Below, one piece after another: positions 41,715-50,028 of a stretch of DNA of 64,000 nt. The position numbers and the translations under genes were made by a program. Under the pieces are notes generated by a model. That model saw only the letters and a list, made by a program, of their open reading frames with translations, was not told the origin of the DNA and made no database searches. Source of the DNA: Beutenbergia cavernae DSM 12333 (GTDB lineage Bacteria > Actinomycetota > Actinomycetes > Actinomycetales > Beutenbergiaceae); the NCBI RefSeq assembly GCF_000023105.1, contig NC_012669.1, forward strand, positions 3,225,025-3,289,024. Reading direction: 5' to 3'. Each line of letters begins with the position of its first letter. Position 1 is the first letter of the stretch.

Positions 41715-42899
41715 TCAGGGCGGCCAACCTGCCGCGTCGCCGAGCCGCCACAGCACGAAGACCCAGGCGACCTGAGCGAGAGCGAAGGCCACCGCCACGG
41801 CCGGGAGCCACCATCGCCGTCGCACGAGCAGCACGGTGGTGGCGGCGAGCGGGAACGCGAGCAGCAGGAAGCGGAACGTCGAGCTCTGCGGCTGGATCGT
41901 GCCCAGCAGGTACAGCAGGTAGGCGCCGCTCCAGGTCACGAGCTCCGGCCCGACGACCCGCCCGCGCGGCGCCCACACCAGCAGGGCGAGCCCGGCCACC
42001 ACGACGGCGACGGCGAGCACCCCCGGCCCGCCGAGCCAGCGGATCGCGAAGTCCACCCACGCAAGAACGGGCGTGACGCCGTCGCCCCCGCGCCACGCCT
42101 CCTGCGTCCGCAGGTACGCGTCCGGCACACCGGTGGCGACGCCGACGACGACCGGCCACGCGAACCCGGCCGCGACGGCCACCAGGCCGAGCGTGACGAC
42201 GCGGACGGCCGCACCCCGGGTGAAGTCCTCCGTCCCGGCACGCGACGCCCGCCACCGCACCCACAGGTGCACAGCGACCACGACGGCCATCGGCAGGGCG
42301 ACGGCACGCGTGAACCCCAGGGCGGCGATCGCGATGCCCGCCGCCGCGTACCAGCGACGCACGAGGAACCACAGCGAGAGCGCCACGAGCAGCAGCGAGA
42401 GCGACTCCGTGTACGCCATCTGCAGCACCGGCGCGGCCGGGAACAGGCCGAGGAGAAGCACCGACCCCAGAGCGAGCCGCCGCGCTCGCGCCGGCCCCAG
42501 GGACGCCGTCGTCCGCTCCTGGAGGAGCATGCCGACGACGACGGCCGCCGCCGCGCCGAGCACGAGCGAGAGCGTCGGTGCCACCACCTCGAACGACGCC
42601 CCGGTGAGTCCCATGAGCCCGCGCACGAGGAACGGGTAGAGCGGGAAGAACGCCCAGGCGCTCTGCGTGACGGTGCCGTCCGGCAGGGCGGGCAGCCCGT
42701 CCGGGTACCCCTCGACGGCGATCCGGTGGTACCAGCCGGCGTCCCAGAACAGCCCGGTGAACTCCGCGTACGACGGCGGCGGCTCCGCCCACGGGTTCGG
42801 TCCCTGCTCGCGCGCCGCGACGAGCAGGACCGCCGTGGTAAACGCCCGCGTCAGCAGGTAGATCGCGAGCGAGGCGACCGGCGTCGACCACCGCCTCAC
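41715..42899 (-). CDS. GT-C family mannosyltransferase-like membrane protein
   Basis: A 394-residue protein with about ten transmembrane helices. The first outer loop has FWDAGWYHRIAVEGYP, the acidic DxxxY/H box of GPI-mannosyltransferase-like GT-C enzymes (PIG-V type), and AFFPLYPFLVRG follows. These enzymes take sugars from polyprenyl-phosphate donors on the outer face of the membrane. The GTG at 42897-42899 overlaps the stop of the small upstream gene by 4 nt. Acceptor unknown; cell-wall glycan or protein mannosylation is plausible in this phylum. Confidence 0.83.
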   Translation of the reverse strand: MRRWSTPVASLAIYLLTRAFTTAVLLVAAREQGPNPWAEPPPSYAEFTGLFWDAGWYHRIAVEGYPDGLPALPDGTVTQSAWAFFPLYPFLVRGLMGLTGASFEVVAPTLSLVLGAAAAVVVGMLLQERTTASLGPARARRLALGSVLLLGLFPAAPVLQMAYTESLSLLLVALSLWFLVRRWYAAAGIAIAALGFTRAVALPMAVVVAVHLWVRWRASRAGTEDFTRGAAVRVVTLGLVAVAAGFAWPVVVGVATGVPDAYLRTQEAWRGGDGVTPVLAWVDFAIRWLGGPGVLAVAVVVAGLALLVWAPRGRVVGPELVTWSGAYLLYLLGTIQPQSSTFRFLLLAFPLAATTVLLVRRRWWLPAVAVAFALAQVAWVFVLWRLGDAAGWPP

Positions 42900-43150
42900 G
42901 GACGGGTCGGGTCGGGCGCGGGGGCGTAGTCGGCACCGTCCCGCCCCGGGCGGCCCGGCCGGGGACCGGCGGGAGGATCCTCCCCCGCGGAACCGCCGTC
43001 GCGGCCGCCGTCGTCGCGCGGGTACGGCGGATCCAGGCCGTCGGGGATGCGACGTCGGGCGATCGGACCGGCAAGGAACAGGACGACGACCGCCAGGACG
43101 AGGAGACCGATCGTCACCGGCGAGAGGATCGACGCGAGGGTCGCGTCCAC
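42896..43150 (-). CDS. Small single-pass membrane protein, unknown
   Basis: An 84-residue protein: one transmembrane helix near residues 10-29 (PVTIGLLVLAVVVLFLAGP), then a basic-acidic, Pro/Gly-rich cytosolic tail with no fold (PRDDGGRDGGSAGEDPPAGP). The GTG start at 43148-43150 follows the LOG-family stop by 1 nt, and its stop overlaps the mannosyltransferase start, so it is expressed with the dapE-LOG operon. No family is recognised. Confidence 0.75.
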   Translation of the reverse strand: MDATLASILSPVTIGLLVLAVVVLFLAGPIARRRIPDGLDPPYPRDDGGRDGGSAGEDPPAGPRPGRPGRDGADYAPAPDPTRP

Positions 43151-43151
43151 C

Positions 43152-43943
43152 TCAGTCCGCCCCCTCCGCGGCGTCGCGCGCCGCCGAGTCCTCGGCCGCG
43201 AACAGGTCGTTCCCCGCGTCGACGACGAGCCTCACCGCATCCGCCGGGTCGTCGACGAGCTGGAGCAGCTCGAGGTCCGGCGGTGAGATGAGCCCGCGCT
43301 CGAGCACGGTGCCGCGGAGCCAGTCGATGAGGCCACCCCAGTAGTCCGTCCCGACGAGCACGATCGGGAAGCCGCGCACCTTCTTCGTCTGGACGAGCGT
43401 CATCGCCTCGAACAGCTCGTCGAACGTGCCGAACCCGCCGGGCAGCACGATGAAGCCCTCGGCGTACTTGACGAACATCGTCTTGCGGGCGAAGAAGTAG
43501 CGGAAGTCGACCCCGAGGTCGACCCACTCGTTCATGCCCTGCTCGAAGGGCAGCTCGATCCCGAGGCCGACGGACGTCCCGCCCTCCTCGTGCGCTCCCC
43601 TGTTCGCCGCCTCCATGAGACCCGGACCGCCCCCGGTGATGACGGCGTAGCCGGCGCGGACGAGCTCGCGCGCGACCTGCTCGGCGAGCTCGTACTCCGG
43701 TTCGCCCGCCTTGATCCGGGCCGAGCCGAACACGCTGACGGCGGGACCGAGCCCGGCGAGCGCGCCGAATCCCTCGACGAACTCCGACTGGATCCGCAGC
43801 ACCCGCCACGGGTCCTGGTGCACCCACGACGACGAGTGGTCGGTGGCGAGGAGCCGCTCGTCGGTCGTCGTGATCGGGACGTGCTCGCCGCGCAGAGTGA
43901 TCCGGCCCTTGACGTGGGTCCGACGGGTGTCGTCGGTGCTCAT
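43152..43943 (-). CDS. LOG-family (TIGR00730) Rossmann-fold nucleotide hydrolase
   Basis: A 263-residue LOG-family protein. GSARIKAGEPEYELA, ITGGGPGLMEAANRGA and the signature LPGGFGTFDELFEAMT are all present; these hydrolyse cytokinin ribotides or other nucleoside monophosphates to base plus sugar phosphate. An N-terminal extension of about 65 residues precedes the Rossmann core, as in the longer actinobacterial group beside dapE (Rv1205). The ATG at 43941-43943 overlaps the dapE stop by 4 nt. Confidence 0.92.
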   Translation of the reverse strand: MSTDDTRRTHVKGRITLRGEHVPITTTDERLLATDHSSSWVHQDPWRVLRIQSEFVEGFGALAGLGPAVSVFGSARIKAGEPEYELAEQVARELVRAGYAVITGGGPGLMEAANRGAHEEGGTSVGLGIELPFEQGMNEWVDLGVDFRYFFARKTMFVKYAEGFIVLPGGFGTFDELFEAMTLVQTKKVRGFPIVLVGTDYWGGLIDWLRGTVLERGLISPPDLELLQLVDDPADAVRLVVDAGNDLFAAEDSAARDAAEGAD

Positions 43944-45097
43944 GCGGACTCCCCGTCGAGCCAGGCCTCGAGGGCGGCGGCGACCGACCTGATCTGGCGG
44001 GCCGGGCACCGTTCGTCGTCGGCGTGCGCCAGGAGCGGATCCCCCGGCCCGAAGTTGACGGCCGGCACGCCGAGCTCGGTGAACCGTGCGACGTCGGTCC
44101 AGCCGTACTTCGGCATGACCTGCGCCCCCGTCACCTCGCGCACGGCAGCGAGGAACTCCTGCGCCGCCGGGTGGTCGAGGCCCGGCCTGGCTCCCGCCGC
44201 GGCATCGGTGAGCTCGGTCTCGAGCCCCTCGATGCCGGCCAGGACGTCCAGGACGTACGCGACGGCGTCGTCCACGCTGCGCGACGGCGCGAACCGGTAG
44301 TTGATCTCGACGACGCAGGTGTCCGGGATCATGTTGCCGGCGATCCCGCCGCGGATCGCGACGGCGTTGAGACTCTCGCGGTAGCGCAGGCCGTCGACCT
44401 CCACCTCGGCCGGCGTGTGCACGGCGAGCCGCTCGAGCACCCGCCACGCGTCGTGCACCGCGTTGTGCCCCATCCAGGCCCGCGCGGAGTGGGCGGTGCG
44501 GCCCCGCAGGGTGACGTCGAGCCGCAGCGTGCCGTTGCACCCGCCCTCGACGTCGCCCCGGGTCGGTTCGCACAGGATCGCGACGTCGCCGCGCACCCAG
44601 TCCGGGTGCGTGCGCACGATGCGGCCGAGCCCGTTGAGGTCGGAGGCGACCTCCTCGTGGTCGTAGAAGACCCACGTGACGTCGCGCGTCGGCGCGGTCA
44701 GCCGCGCGGCGAGGTGGAGCTGCACGGCGACGCCGCCGAGCATGTCGACGGTGCCGCGCCCCCACAGGACGTCGTCGCCGGCGTCGCTCCCCTCCCCGGG
44801 GCGCACCTGCACCGGCAGGTTGCCCTGCACCGGGACCGTGTCGATGTGCCCGGCGATGACGACGCGCTCCGCGCGCCCCAGGTGCGTCCGCGCGACGACG
44901 GCGTCGCCGTCCCGGAGCACCTCGAGGTGGTCGTACCGGGACAGCGCCGCCTCGATGGCGTCGGCGAGGGCCGTCTCGTCGCCGCTGACGGAGGGGATGT
45001 CGCAGATGATCCGTGTGAGGTCGACGACGTCGACGGTGCTGAGGTCGGGGAGCACGGGGCTCGGGGCGGGTGCGTCGTCGAGCGGTGTGGCTGTCAC
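43940..45097 (-). CDS. dapE: Succinyl-diaminopimelate desuccinylase
   Basis: A 385-residue M20-family metallohydrolase of lysine/meso-diaminopimelate synthesis. VVIAGHIDTVPVQGN (His, Asp), WGRGTVDMLGG (bridging Asp) and VFYDHEEVASDLNGLG (catalytic Glu pair) are the metal-site boxes, and the dimerisation domain covers about 190-300. The GTG at 45095-45097 follows TAGGCT by 7 nt (leaderless); the much longer open frame upstream has no start signal. First gene of the dapE-LOG-small membrane protein-GT-C operon. Confidence 0.92.
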   Translation of the reverse strand: MTATPLDDAPAPSPVLPDLSTVDVVDLTRIICDIPSVSGDETALADAIEAALSRYDHLEVLRDGDAVVARTHLGRAERVVIAGHIDTVPVQGNLPVQVRPGEGSDAGDDVLWGRGTVDMLGGVAVQLHLAARLTAPTRDVTWVFYDHEEVASDLNGLGRIVRTHPDWVRGDVAILCEPTRGDVEGGCNGTLRLDVTLRGRTAHSARAWMGHNAVHDAWRVLERLAVHTPAEVEVDGLRYRESLNAVAIRGGIAGNMIPDTCVVEINYRFAPSRSVDDAVAYVLDVLAGIEGLETELTDAAAGARPGLDHPAAQEFLAAVREVTGAQVMPKYGWTDVARFTELGVPAVNFGPGDPLLAHADDERCPARQIRSVAAALEAWLDGESA

Positions 45098-45104
45098 GAT
45101 CCCG

Positions 45105-45110
45105 AGCCTA
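45105..45110 (-). promoter_or_regulatory. dapE: -10 box of dapE operon (leaderless)
   Basis: TAGGCT on the minus strand ends 7 nt before the GTG at 45097. Confidence 0.55.
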
Positions 45111-45178
45111 ACGACGCCGGGCACACCGCGCCGTCGGCGGCGTCGACCGACGTCGGGCTCGACACACCTGGTGGCCGG

Positions 45179-45199
45179 CCTGACCGCCGGGCGGTCAGG
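45179..45199. terminator. Hairpin at the end of the small membrane-protein gene
   Basis: CCTGACCGC (45179-45187) pairs perfectly with GCGGTCAGG (45191-45199) around a 3-nt loop. The stop codon of the gene at 45195 lies in the right arm. Confidence 0.55.
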
Positions 45200-45617
45200 C
45201 GACGAACCGCAGCACGAGGTTGAGGACGAAGCCAGCCAGCGCCGTCGCCCCGAGCGCCGTCCCCGCGCCCGCCGCAGCCTTCGGCGCGCCCGCACGGCCG
45301 AGGCCGGAGGTCCCCGCGACCACCGCCCCGAGGGCGAGGGCCCCGATCACCCAGCCGACCACGTCGAGCGGCAGCACGATCTGCCGGGTCGACCACCCGA
45401 GGTCGTACATGAGCGTGGGCAGCAGGTACGAGTAGGCGGTCGACGCCAGACCGATCGACGCGACGACGATGCCGAGCACGAGCGAGAGCCTGCCCGGAGC
45501 ATTCGTCGTCGGAGCGTAGGGCGCGGCCGTGTAGGGCGACTCGGTCGACTGCGCCGACGCGAGGCCCGCAGGCCCGGCGGATGTGGCGGGAGCGCGTGAC
45601 GTCTCGGACTGGTTCAT
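45195..45617 (-). CDS. Small integral membrane protein, unknown
   Basis: A 140-residue protein with an N-terminal Ser/Thr/Pro/Ala-rich cytosolic part (about 1-42) and three transmembrane helices (LSLVLGIVVASIGLASTAY, VVGWVIGALALGAVVAGTSG and ATALAGFVLNLVLRFV). It resembles DUF4190-like membrane proteins in layout but no specific motif is seen. GGAGGT 4 nt before the ATG at 45617 is a strong ribosome site. Own gene between dapE and the ABC-F gene. Confidence 0.72.
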   Translation of the reverse strand: MNQSETSRAPATSAGPAGLASAQSTESPYTAAPYAPTTNAPGRLSLVLGIVVASIGLASTAYSYLLPTLMYDLGWSTRQIVLPLDVVGWVIGALALGAVVAGTSGLGRAGAPKAAAGAGTALGATALAGFVLNLVLRFVA

Positions 45618-45671
45618 CGGGACCTCCTCAGGTCGCCGCCCATCATCGCGGCGCACACTTACGTGCCGCTG

Positions 45672-47357
45672 TCATGCACGCGTGCCGGGAGCGAGATTCA
45701 CGACGTCACCGGTCCAGCCGCGCCGCAGCCACCGGTCGTGCGATGCGACGACGACGGCGCCCGGCCAGTCGGCGAGCGCGGCCATGAGCTCCTCGGCGAG
45801 CGTCAGCGACACGTGGTTCGTGGGCTCGTCGAGCAGCAGGACGTCCGGGGCGTGCGACGTGAGCATCGCGAGCACGACCCGGCGTCGCCCACCCACCGAC
45901 AGCTCGCGCAGCGGGCGGTCGAGATCGCGCGGGGCGACGAGGCCGAACGCGTCGACCCGTGAGCTCGTGTCGCCGTCTGTGTCGCCGTCGCCGCTGCCCT
46001 GCAGCAGCGACAGCAGGCGGCGGGGAGTCCGCGGGTCGTCGCCGAGACCGTCGTCCTGCTCCAGCAGCCCGACGCTCACGCCCCGGCGTCGCCCGACCGT
46101 TCCGCGGGTCGGGGCGAGGTCCCCCGCGAGGACGTGCAGGAGGGTCGACTTGCCCGCGCCGTTCGCACCGGTGACGAGGATCCGCCCGTCGCCGGGGATC
46201 TCGAGTGCGGGCACACCCGCGGCGACCATGTCCAGCCGGGGCGACCCGGCGCCGTCGTCGACGCTCACCTCACGCGCCCACAGGGCGAGGCCCGCCGCGG
46301 GACCGCCCCGGCGCCCCTCCGGCGGCGCGAACCGCAGCGGCGGCGGGGGCTTGCGCACCTGGTCGCGGTCCAGGGCGTCGAGGCGCTGCTGGGCGTTGCG
46401 CACCCGCCGCGAGATCTGGCCCTGCACGCGCTCGCCCTTGAAGTCGTAGAGGATCTTCGCCTGGTTGCCGCGCTCCCGGTCCTTGGCGACGTCGCGCGCC
46501 GTGACGGCGACCGACCGGCGCAGGTCGCGCAGCTCCTGCTGCTCCGCCGTGAAGCGTGCCTCCCAGCGCTCCCGCTCGACCCGCTTCGCCTCGCGGTAGT
46601 CCGAGTACGTGCCGCCGTAGAGCGTGGCGGCCGGACCGCCGTCGGCCACGGTCCCGGCGGCCGGGTCGAGGTCGAGGATCTCCGTGGCGACCTCGTCGAG
46701 GAACACCCGGTCGTGGCTCGCCAGCACCACGGCGCCCGGCAGCGCGCGCAGGGCCAGCGCGAGGTACTCGGCGGCGTCGTCGTCGAGGTGGTTCGTCGGC
46801 TCGTCGAGCAGCAGCGCGGCGGGCTGAGCGATGAGCAACGCCGCGAGCCCGAGCCGCGTGCGCTGCCCTCCGGAGAGCCGACCGACGGGGATGTCCCCGA
46901 ACTCGGAGTCCGGGTCGCCGAGCCGCAGGCCGGCCAGGGTGCGTGCGGCTCGGACGTCCGCGTCCCACACCTGCGCCAGCTCCGCTCGCGTGAGCGCCCG
47001 GTCGTAGGCGGCCGCCGCCGACGACGTCCCGGTCGCGAGCTCCTCCGCCGCGACGCCGAGCGCCGCCTCGACCGCCCGCACGCCGGTCAGGGCGTGGCCG
47101 ACGACGTCGCGCACGCTCGCGTCGGCCGGGAACGGGAACTCCTGGTGCAGGAAGCCGACATCCGCCGGCCGGGTGACGCCGCCGCCGTCGGCCCGCAACG
47201 TGCCCGCCAGGATGCGCAGGAGGGTGGACTTGCCGGAGCCGTTCTCGCCGACGAGCCCGGTGCGATGCCCGGGGTCGACGGCGAACGTCACGCCGCGCAG
47301 GACGGCGCGGCCGTCGTAGGACTTGGCCACATCGGTGGCGACCAGGAGCTGGGACAT
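45672..47357 (-). CDS. ABC-F ATPase, likely antibiotic-resistance (ribosome protection) type
   Basis: A 561-residue soluble protein with two ABC domains: Walker A GENGSGKS and GANGAGKS, signatures RLSGGQRTR and ELSVGGRRRV (second one divergent), Walker B LLLDEPTNHLDD and LLLDEPTNHVSL. The linker between them (about 230-330) is the P-site tRNA interaction motif, with the basic helix RRSVAVTARDVAKDRERGNQ. No transmembrane helices. ABC-F proteins of this shape bind the ribosomal E site and dislodge macrolides, lincosamides or similar drugs; an antibiotic class cannot be named. AGGTGA 7 nt before the ATG is the ribosome site. A leader with two small upstream frames and base-pairing potential precedes it. 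Confidence 0.88.
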   Translation of the reverse strand: MSQLLVATDVAKSYDGRAVLRGVTFAVDPGHRTGLVGENGSGKSTLLRILAGTLRADGGGVTRPADVGFLHQEFPFPADASVRDVVGHALTGVRAVEAALGVAAEELATGTSSAAAAYDRALTRAELAQVWDADVRAARTLAGLRLGDPDSEFGDIPVGRLSGGQRTRLGLAALLIAQPAALLLDEPTNHLDDDAAEYLALALRALPGAVVLASHDRVFLDEVATEILDLDPAAGTVADGGPAATLYGGTYSDYREAKRVERERWEARFTAEQQELRDLRRSVAVTARDVAKDRERGNQAKILYDFKGERVQGQISRRVRNAQQRLDALDRDQVRKPPPPLRFAPPEGRRGGPAAGLALWAREVSVDDGAGSPRLDMVAAGVPALEIPGDGRILVTGANGAGKSTLLHVLAGDLAPTRGTVGRRRGVSVGLLEQDDGLGDDPRTPRRLLSLLQGSGDGDTDGDTSSRVDAFGLVAPRDLDRPLRELSVGGRRRVVLAMLTSHAPDVLLLDEPTNHVSLTLAEELMAALADWPGAVVVASHDRWLRRGWTGDVVNLAPGTRA

Positions 47358-47363
47358 GTGGGT

Positions 47364-47443
47364 TCACCTGCCAGGTGCGCCGCGGCAGTCGAGGCTGCGG
47401 GCGGCGGAAGGGGGTTCGGGGCCTGGGCAGGTCACATCCACAT
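47364..47443 (-). promoter_or_regulatory. ABC-F leader with candidate leaderless upstream frames
   Basis: The expected transcript begins at or next to ATG 47441-47443, which opens a three-codon frame M-W-M-stop. Overlapping it in another frame, GTG 47439-47441 opens a 25-codon frame (VDVTCPGPEPPSAARSLDC...) whose TGA (47364-47366) overlaps the AGGTGA ribosome site of the ABC-F gene. On the RNA, ACCTGCC (47426-47432) can pair with GGCAGGT (47366-47372), masking that site. This is the plan of attenuator-type control. Confidence 0.55.
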
Positions 47444-47450
47444 GGCGTCC

Positions 47451-47479
47451 ACGGTACGGGCCGGGGGTCGCCGTGTCAT
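47451..47479 (-). promoter_or_regulatory. Promoter of the ABC-F gene
   Basis: On the minus strand, ATGACA (47474-47479) and TACCGT (47451-47456) are separated by 17 nt; the -10 box ends 7 nt before the ATG of the first upstream frame. Confidence 0.6.
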
Positions 47480-47642
47480 CGTGATTTCCGGCACGTCGGG
47501 TCGGCTGACCGGCCTCGATCGACTGCTGACGCGACGCGGCGACCGCGCCGTCGGCCGCCCTTCGCCTCGGCGAGGGCACCCTCACCCGCGCACCACGCCT
47601 CGCGAGCGCGGCCCAGGGTGCGCTCGGGGTCCCGGGCGAGCC

Positions 47643-49109
47643 TCAGCCGATGCCGTCGCCGGTCTCGTGGAGCTGCCGGGCGGCCTCGGCGATCGACCCG
47701 GACAGCGACGGGTAGATCGTGAGCGCGTGCGCGACCTGGTCGACGGTCAGGCGGTGCGCCACGGCCAGCGTGATCGGGAAGATCAGCTCGCTCGCGCGCG
47801 GCGCCACGACCACGCCGCCGATCACCGAGCCCGACGACGGCCGTGAGAACAGCTTGAGGAAGCCCTCGCGGATGCCGAGCATCTTCGCGCGCGGGTTCCG
47901 GGCGAGCGGCAGCGTCGTGACGCGCCCGTCGACCTTCCCGGAGGTGATGTCCGCCTCCGACACCCCGACGGTCGCGATCTCGGGCGCCGTGAAGATGTTC
48001 GCCGCGACCTGCGCCACCTCGAACGGGGCGACGGCGTCGCCGAGCGCGTGCCACATCGCGATCCGACCCTGCATCGCCGCCACCGACGCGAGCGCCAGGA
48101 CGCCCGTGACGTCGCCGGCCGCGTACACGCCGCTCTGCGTGGTCCTGGAGACCCGGTCCACGGCGACGTGCCCGGACTCCGTGAGCTCCACCCCGGCGCC
48201 CTCGAGCCCGAGGTCGCGCGTGTTCGGCACCGCCCCCACGGCGAGCAGGCAGTGCGAACCGTCGACCTCGCGCCCGTCCGCGAGCGTCACCCTGACGCCG
48301 TCGCCGTGGCGTTCCACCGACGCGGCCCGCGAGCGTGACAGCACCTCCATGCCCCGTCGGCGGAACACGCTCTCGATGAGCTCGGCGGCGTCGGAGTCCT
48401 CGCCCGGCAGCACGCGGTCGCGGCTCGACACGAGCACCACGTCGACCCCGAGCGAGTTGTAGGCGCCCGCGAACTCGGCCCCGGTCACACCCGACCCGAC
48501 GACGATCAGCCGCCGGGGCAGCTCCGCGAGGTCGTACAGCTGCGTCCACGTGAGGATCCGCTCGCCGTCCGGGACGGCGGTGGGCAGGATCCGCGGCGAC
48601 GCACCCGTGGCGACGAGCACGACGTCAGCGTCGAAGGCACGCTCGCCGTCGGCTGTGGTCGCGACGACGCGGGACGGTCCGTCGAGCCGGCCGGTCCCGG
48701 CCACGAGCTCCACGCCCTCCCGCTCCATGCGCACCCGGATGTCCGCCGACTGTGCCTGTGCGAGGCGCTTCACCCGCTCGTTGACCTGCGCCAGGTCGAC
48801 CCGGAACTCCTCGGTCTCCGCGCGGTCGGAGTCGATCCCGAGCTCGGCCGCGCTCTCCGTGATCGCCCGCCACTCCGCCGTCGCGATGAGCGTCTTCGAC
48901 GGGACGACGTCCGTCAGGACGGCGGAGCCGCCGAGCCCCTGCTGCTCGACGAGCGTCACCCGGGACCCGAGCTGGCGTGCCACGAGCGCCGCCTCGTACC
49001 CGCCGGGCCCCCCGCCGACGATGACGACGTGACTGCCGCGTCGGGTCGACGACGGGCCTCCGCCACTCGGTTGGTCGGCCGGGAGGACAGGCTGCTCGAT
49101 CGACGTCAC
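47643..49109 (-). CDS. lpdA: NAD(P)H-quinone dehydrogenase (LpdA-type flavoprotein)
   Basis: A 488-residue two-dinucleotide-binding flavoprotein. [21 protein letters not shown] binds [21 protein letters not shown] binds NAD(P)H, and [15 protein letters not shown] closes the FAD site. The redox-active CxxxxC of lipoamide dehydrogenases is replaced ([11 protein letters not shown]), exactly as in mycobacterial LpdA (Rv3303c), which reduces quinones instead. GTG at 49107-49109 lies 7 nt after CACAAT; ATG 49116-49118 is an alternative. It is divergent from the PNP gene. Confidence 0.9.
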   Translation of the reverse strand: MTSIEQPVLPADQPSGGGPSSTRRGSHVVIVGGGPGGYEAALVARQLGSRVTLVEQQGLGGSAVLTDVVPSKTLIATAEWRAITESAAELGIDSDRAETEEFRVDLAQVNERVKRLAQAQSADIRVRMEREGVELVAGTGRLDGPSRVVATTADGERAFDADVVLVATGASPRILPTAVPDGERILTWTQLYDLAELPRRLIVVGSGVTGAEFAGAYNSLGVDVVLVSSRDRVLPGEDSDAAELIESVFRRRGMEVLSRSRAASVERHGDGVRVTLADGREVDGSHCLLAVGAVPNTRDLGLEGAGVELTESGHVAVDRVSRTTQSGVYAAGDVTGVLALASVAAMQGRIAMWHALGDAVAPFEVAQVAANIFTAPEIATVGVSEADITSGKVDGRVTTLPLARNPRAKMLGIREGFLKLFSRPSSGSVIGGVVVAPRASELIFPITLAVAHRLTVDQVAHALTIYPSLSGSIAEAARQLHETGDGIG

Positions 49110-49130
49110 GCGCCCCATTGTGCCGGGTAG

Positions 49131-49136
49131 TACCGT
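49131..49136 (+). promoter_or_regulatory. -10 box of the PNP operon (leaderless)
   Basis: TACCGT ends 7 nt before the GTG at 49144. Confidence 0.55.
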
Positions 49137-49143
49137 GACGCGC

Positions 49144-50028
49144 GTGAGCACCCAGGCCCCGACCGGACCCGTTCCCGACATCGACGATCCGGCCACCGAT
49201 CCCTTCGAGGTCGCGGCGTTCGCCGCCCATCGGATCGCGGAGATCACCGGCATCGCGAGGCACGACGTCGCGCTCGTCCTGGGCTCCGGCTGGGGTGGTG
49301 CGGCCGACCTCCTCGGCGAGACCGTCGCCGAGGTCGACGCCGCCGAGCTCCCCGGCTTCTCGCGGCCGGTCGTGCCCGGCCACGGCGGGACGATCCGGTC
49401 CGTGCGCGTCGACCACTCCGCGCTCGCCCCCACCGGCGAGGGCGCCTACGGGGCGGACACGTACGCGCTCGTGCTCGGGGCGCGCACCCACTACTACGAG
49501 GGCCGCGGCGTCCGCCGCGTCGCCCACCCGGTCCGGACCGCTGCGGCAGCAGGCGTTCGGACCCTCGTCCTCACCAACGGGTGCGGCGGCCTCGACCTGG
49601 GGGCGCCGGCTGGGACGCCCGTCCTCATCAGCGACCACATCAACCTCACGGGGGCGTCGCCCCTCGAGGGCGCGACGTTCGTGGACCTCACCGACCTGTA
49701 CTCGCCTCGCCTGCGCGAGCTCGCCCGCCGGGTCGACCCCTCCCTCGGCGAGGGCGTGTACGTCCAGTTCCGCGGACCCCACTACGAGACCCCGGCCGAG
49801 GTGCGGATGGCGCACACCATCGGCGGGAGCCTCGTCGGCATGAGCACCGCGCTCGAGGCGATCGCCGCCCGGCACGTGGGGCTCGAGGTCCTCGGCATCT
49901 CGCTCGTCACGAACCTCGCCGCCGGGATCTCGCCCGAGCCGCTCTCGCACGCCGAGGTGATCGAGGCGGGCATCGCCGCCGGACCGCGGATCAGCGCCCT
50001 GCTCGCCGAGATCGTCCGCCAGCTGTGA
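49144..50028 (+). CDS. Purine-nucleoside phosphorylase (trimeric type)
   Basis: A 294-residue enzyme splitting (deoxy)inosine/guanosine with phosphate into base and (deoxy)ribose-1-phosphate. Landmarks of the trimeric PNP class: [10 protein letters not shown] (phosphate loop), [40 protein letters not shown] (purine-site Glu) and [12 protein letters not shown]. The gene is called deoD in M. tuberculosis. GTG start supported by TACCGT. It overlaps the phosphomannomutase-type gene by 4 nt. Confidence 0.93.
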   Translation: MSTQAPTGPVPDIDDPATDPFEVAAFAAHRIAEITGIARHDVALVLGSGWGGAADLLGETVAEVDAAELPGFSRPVVPGHGGTIRSVRVDHSALAPTGEGAYGADTYALVLGARTHYYEGRGVRRVAHPVRTAAAAGVRTLVLTNGCGGLDLGAPAGTPVLISDHINLTGASPLEGATFVDLTDLYSPRLRELARRVDPSLGEGVYVQFRGPHYETPAEVRMAHTIGGSLVGMSTALEAIAARHVGLEVLGISLVTNLAAGISPEPLSHAEVIEAGIAAGPRISALLAEIVRQL

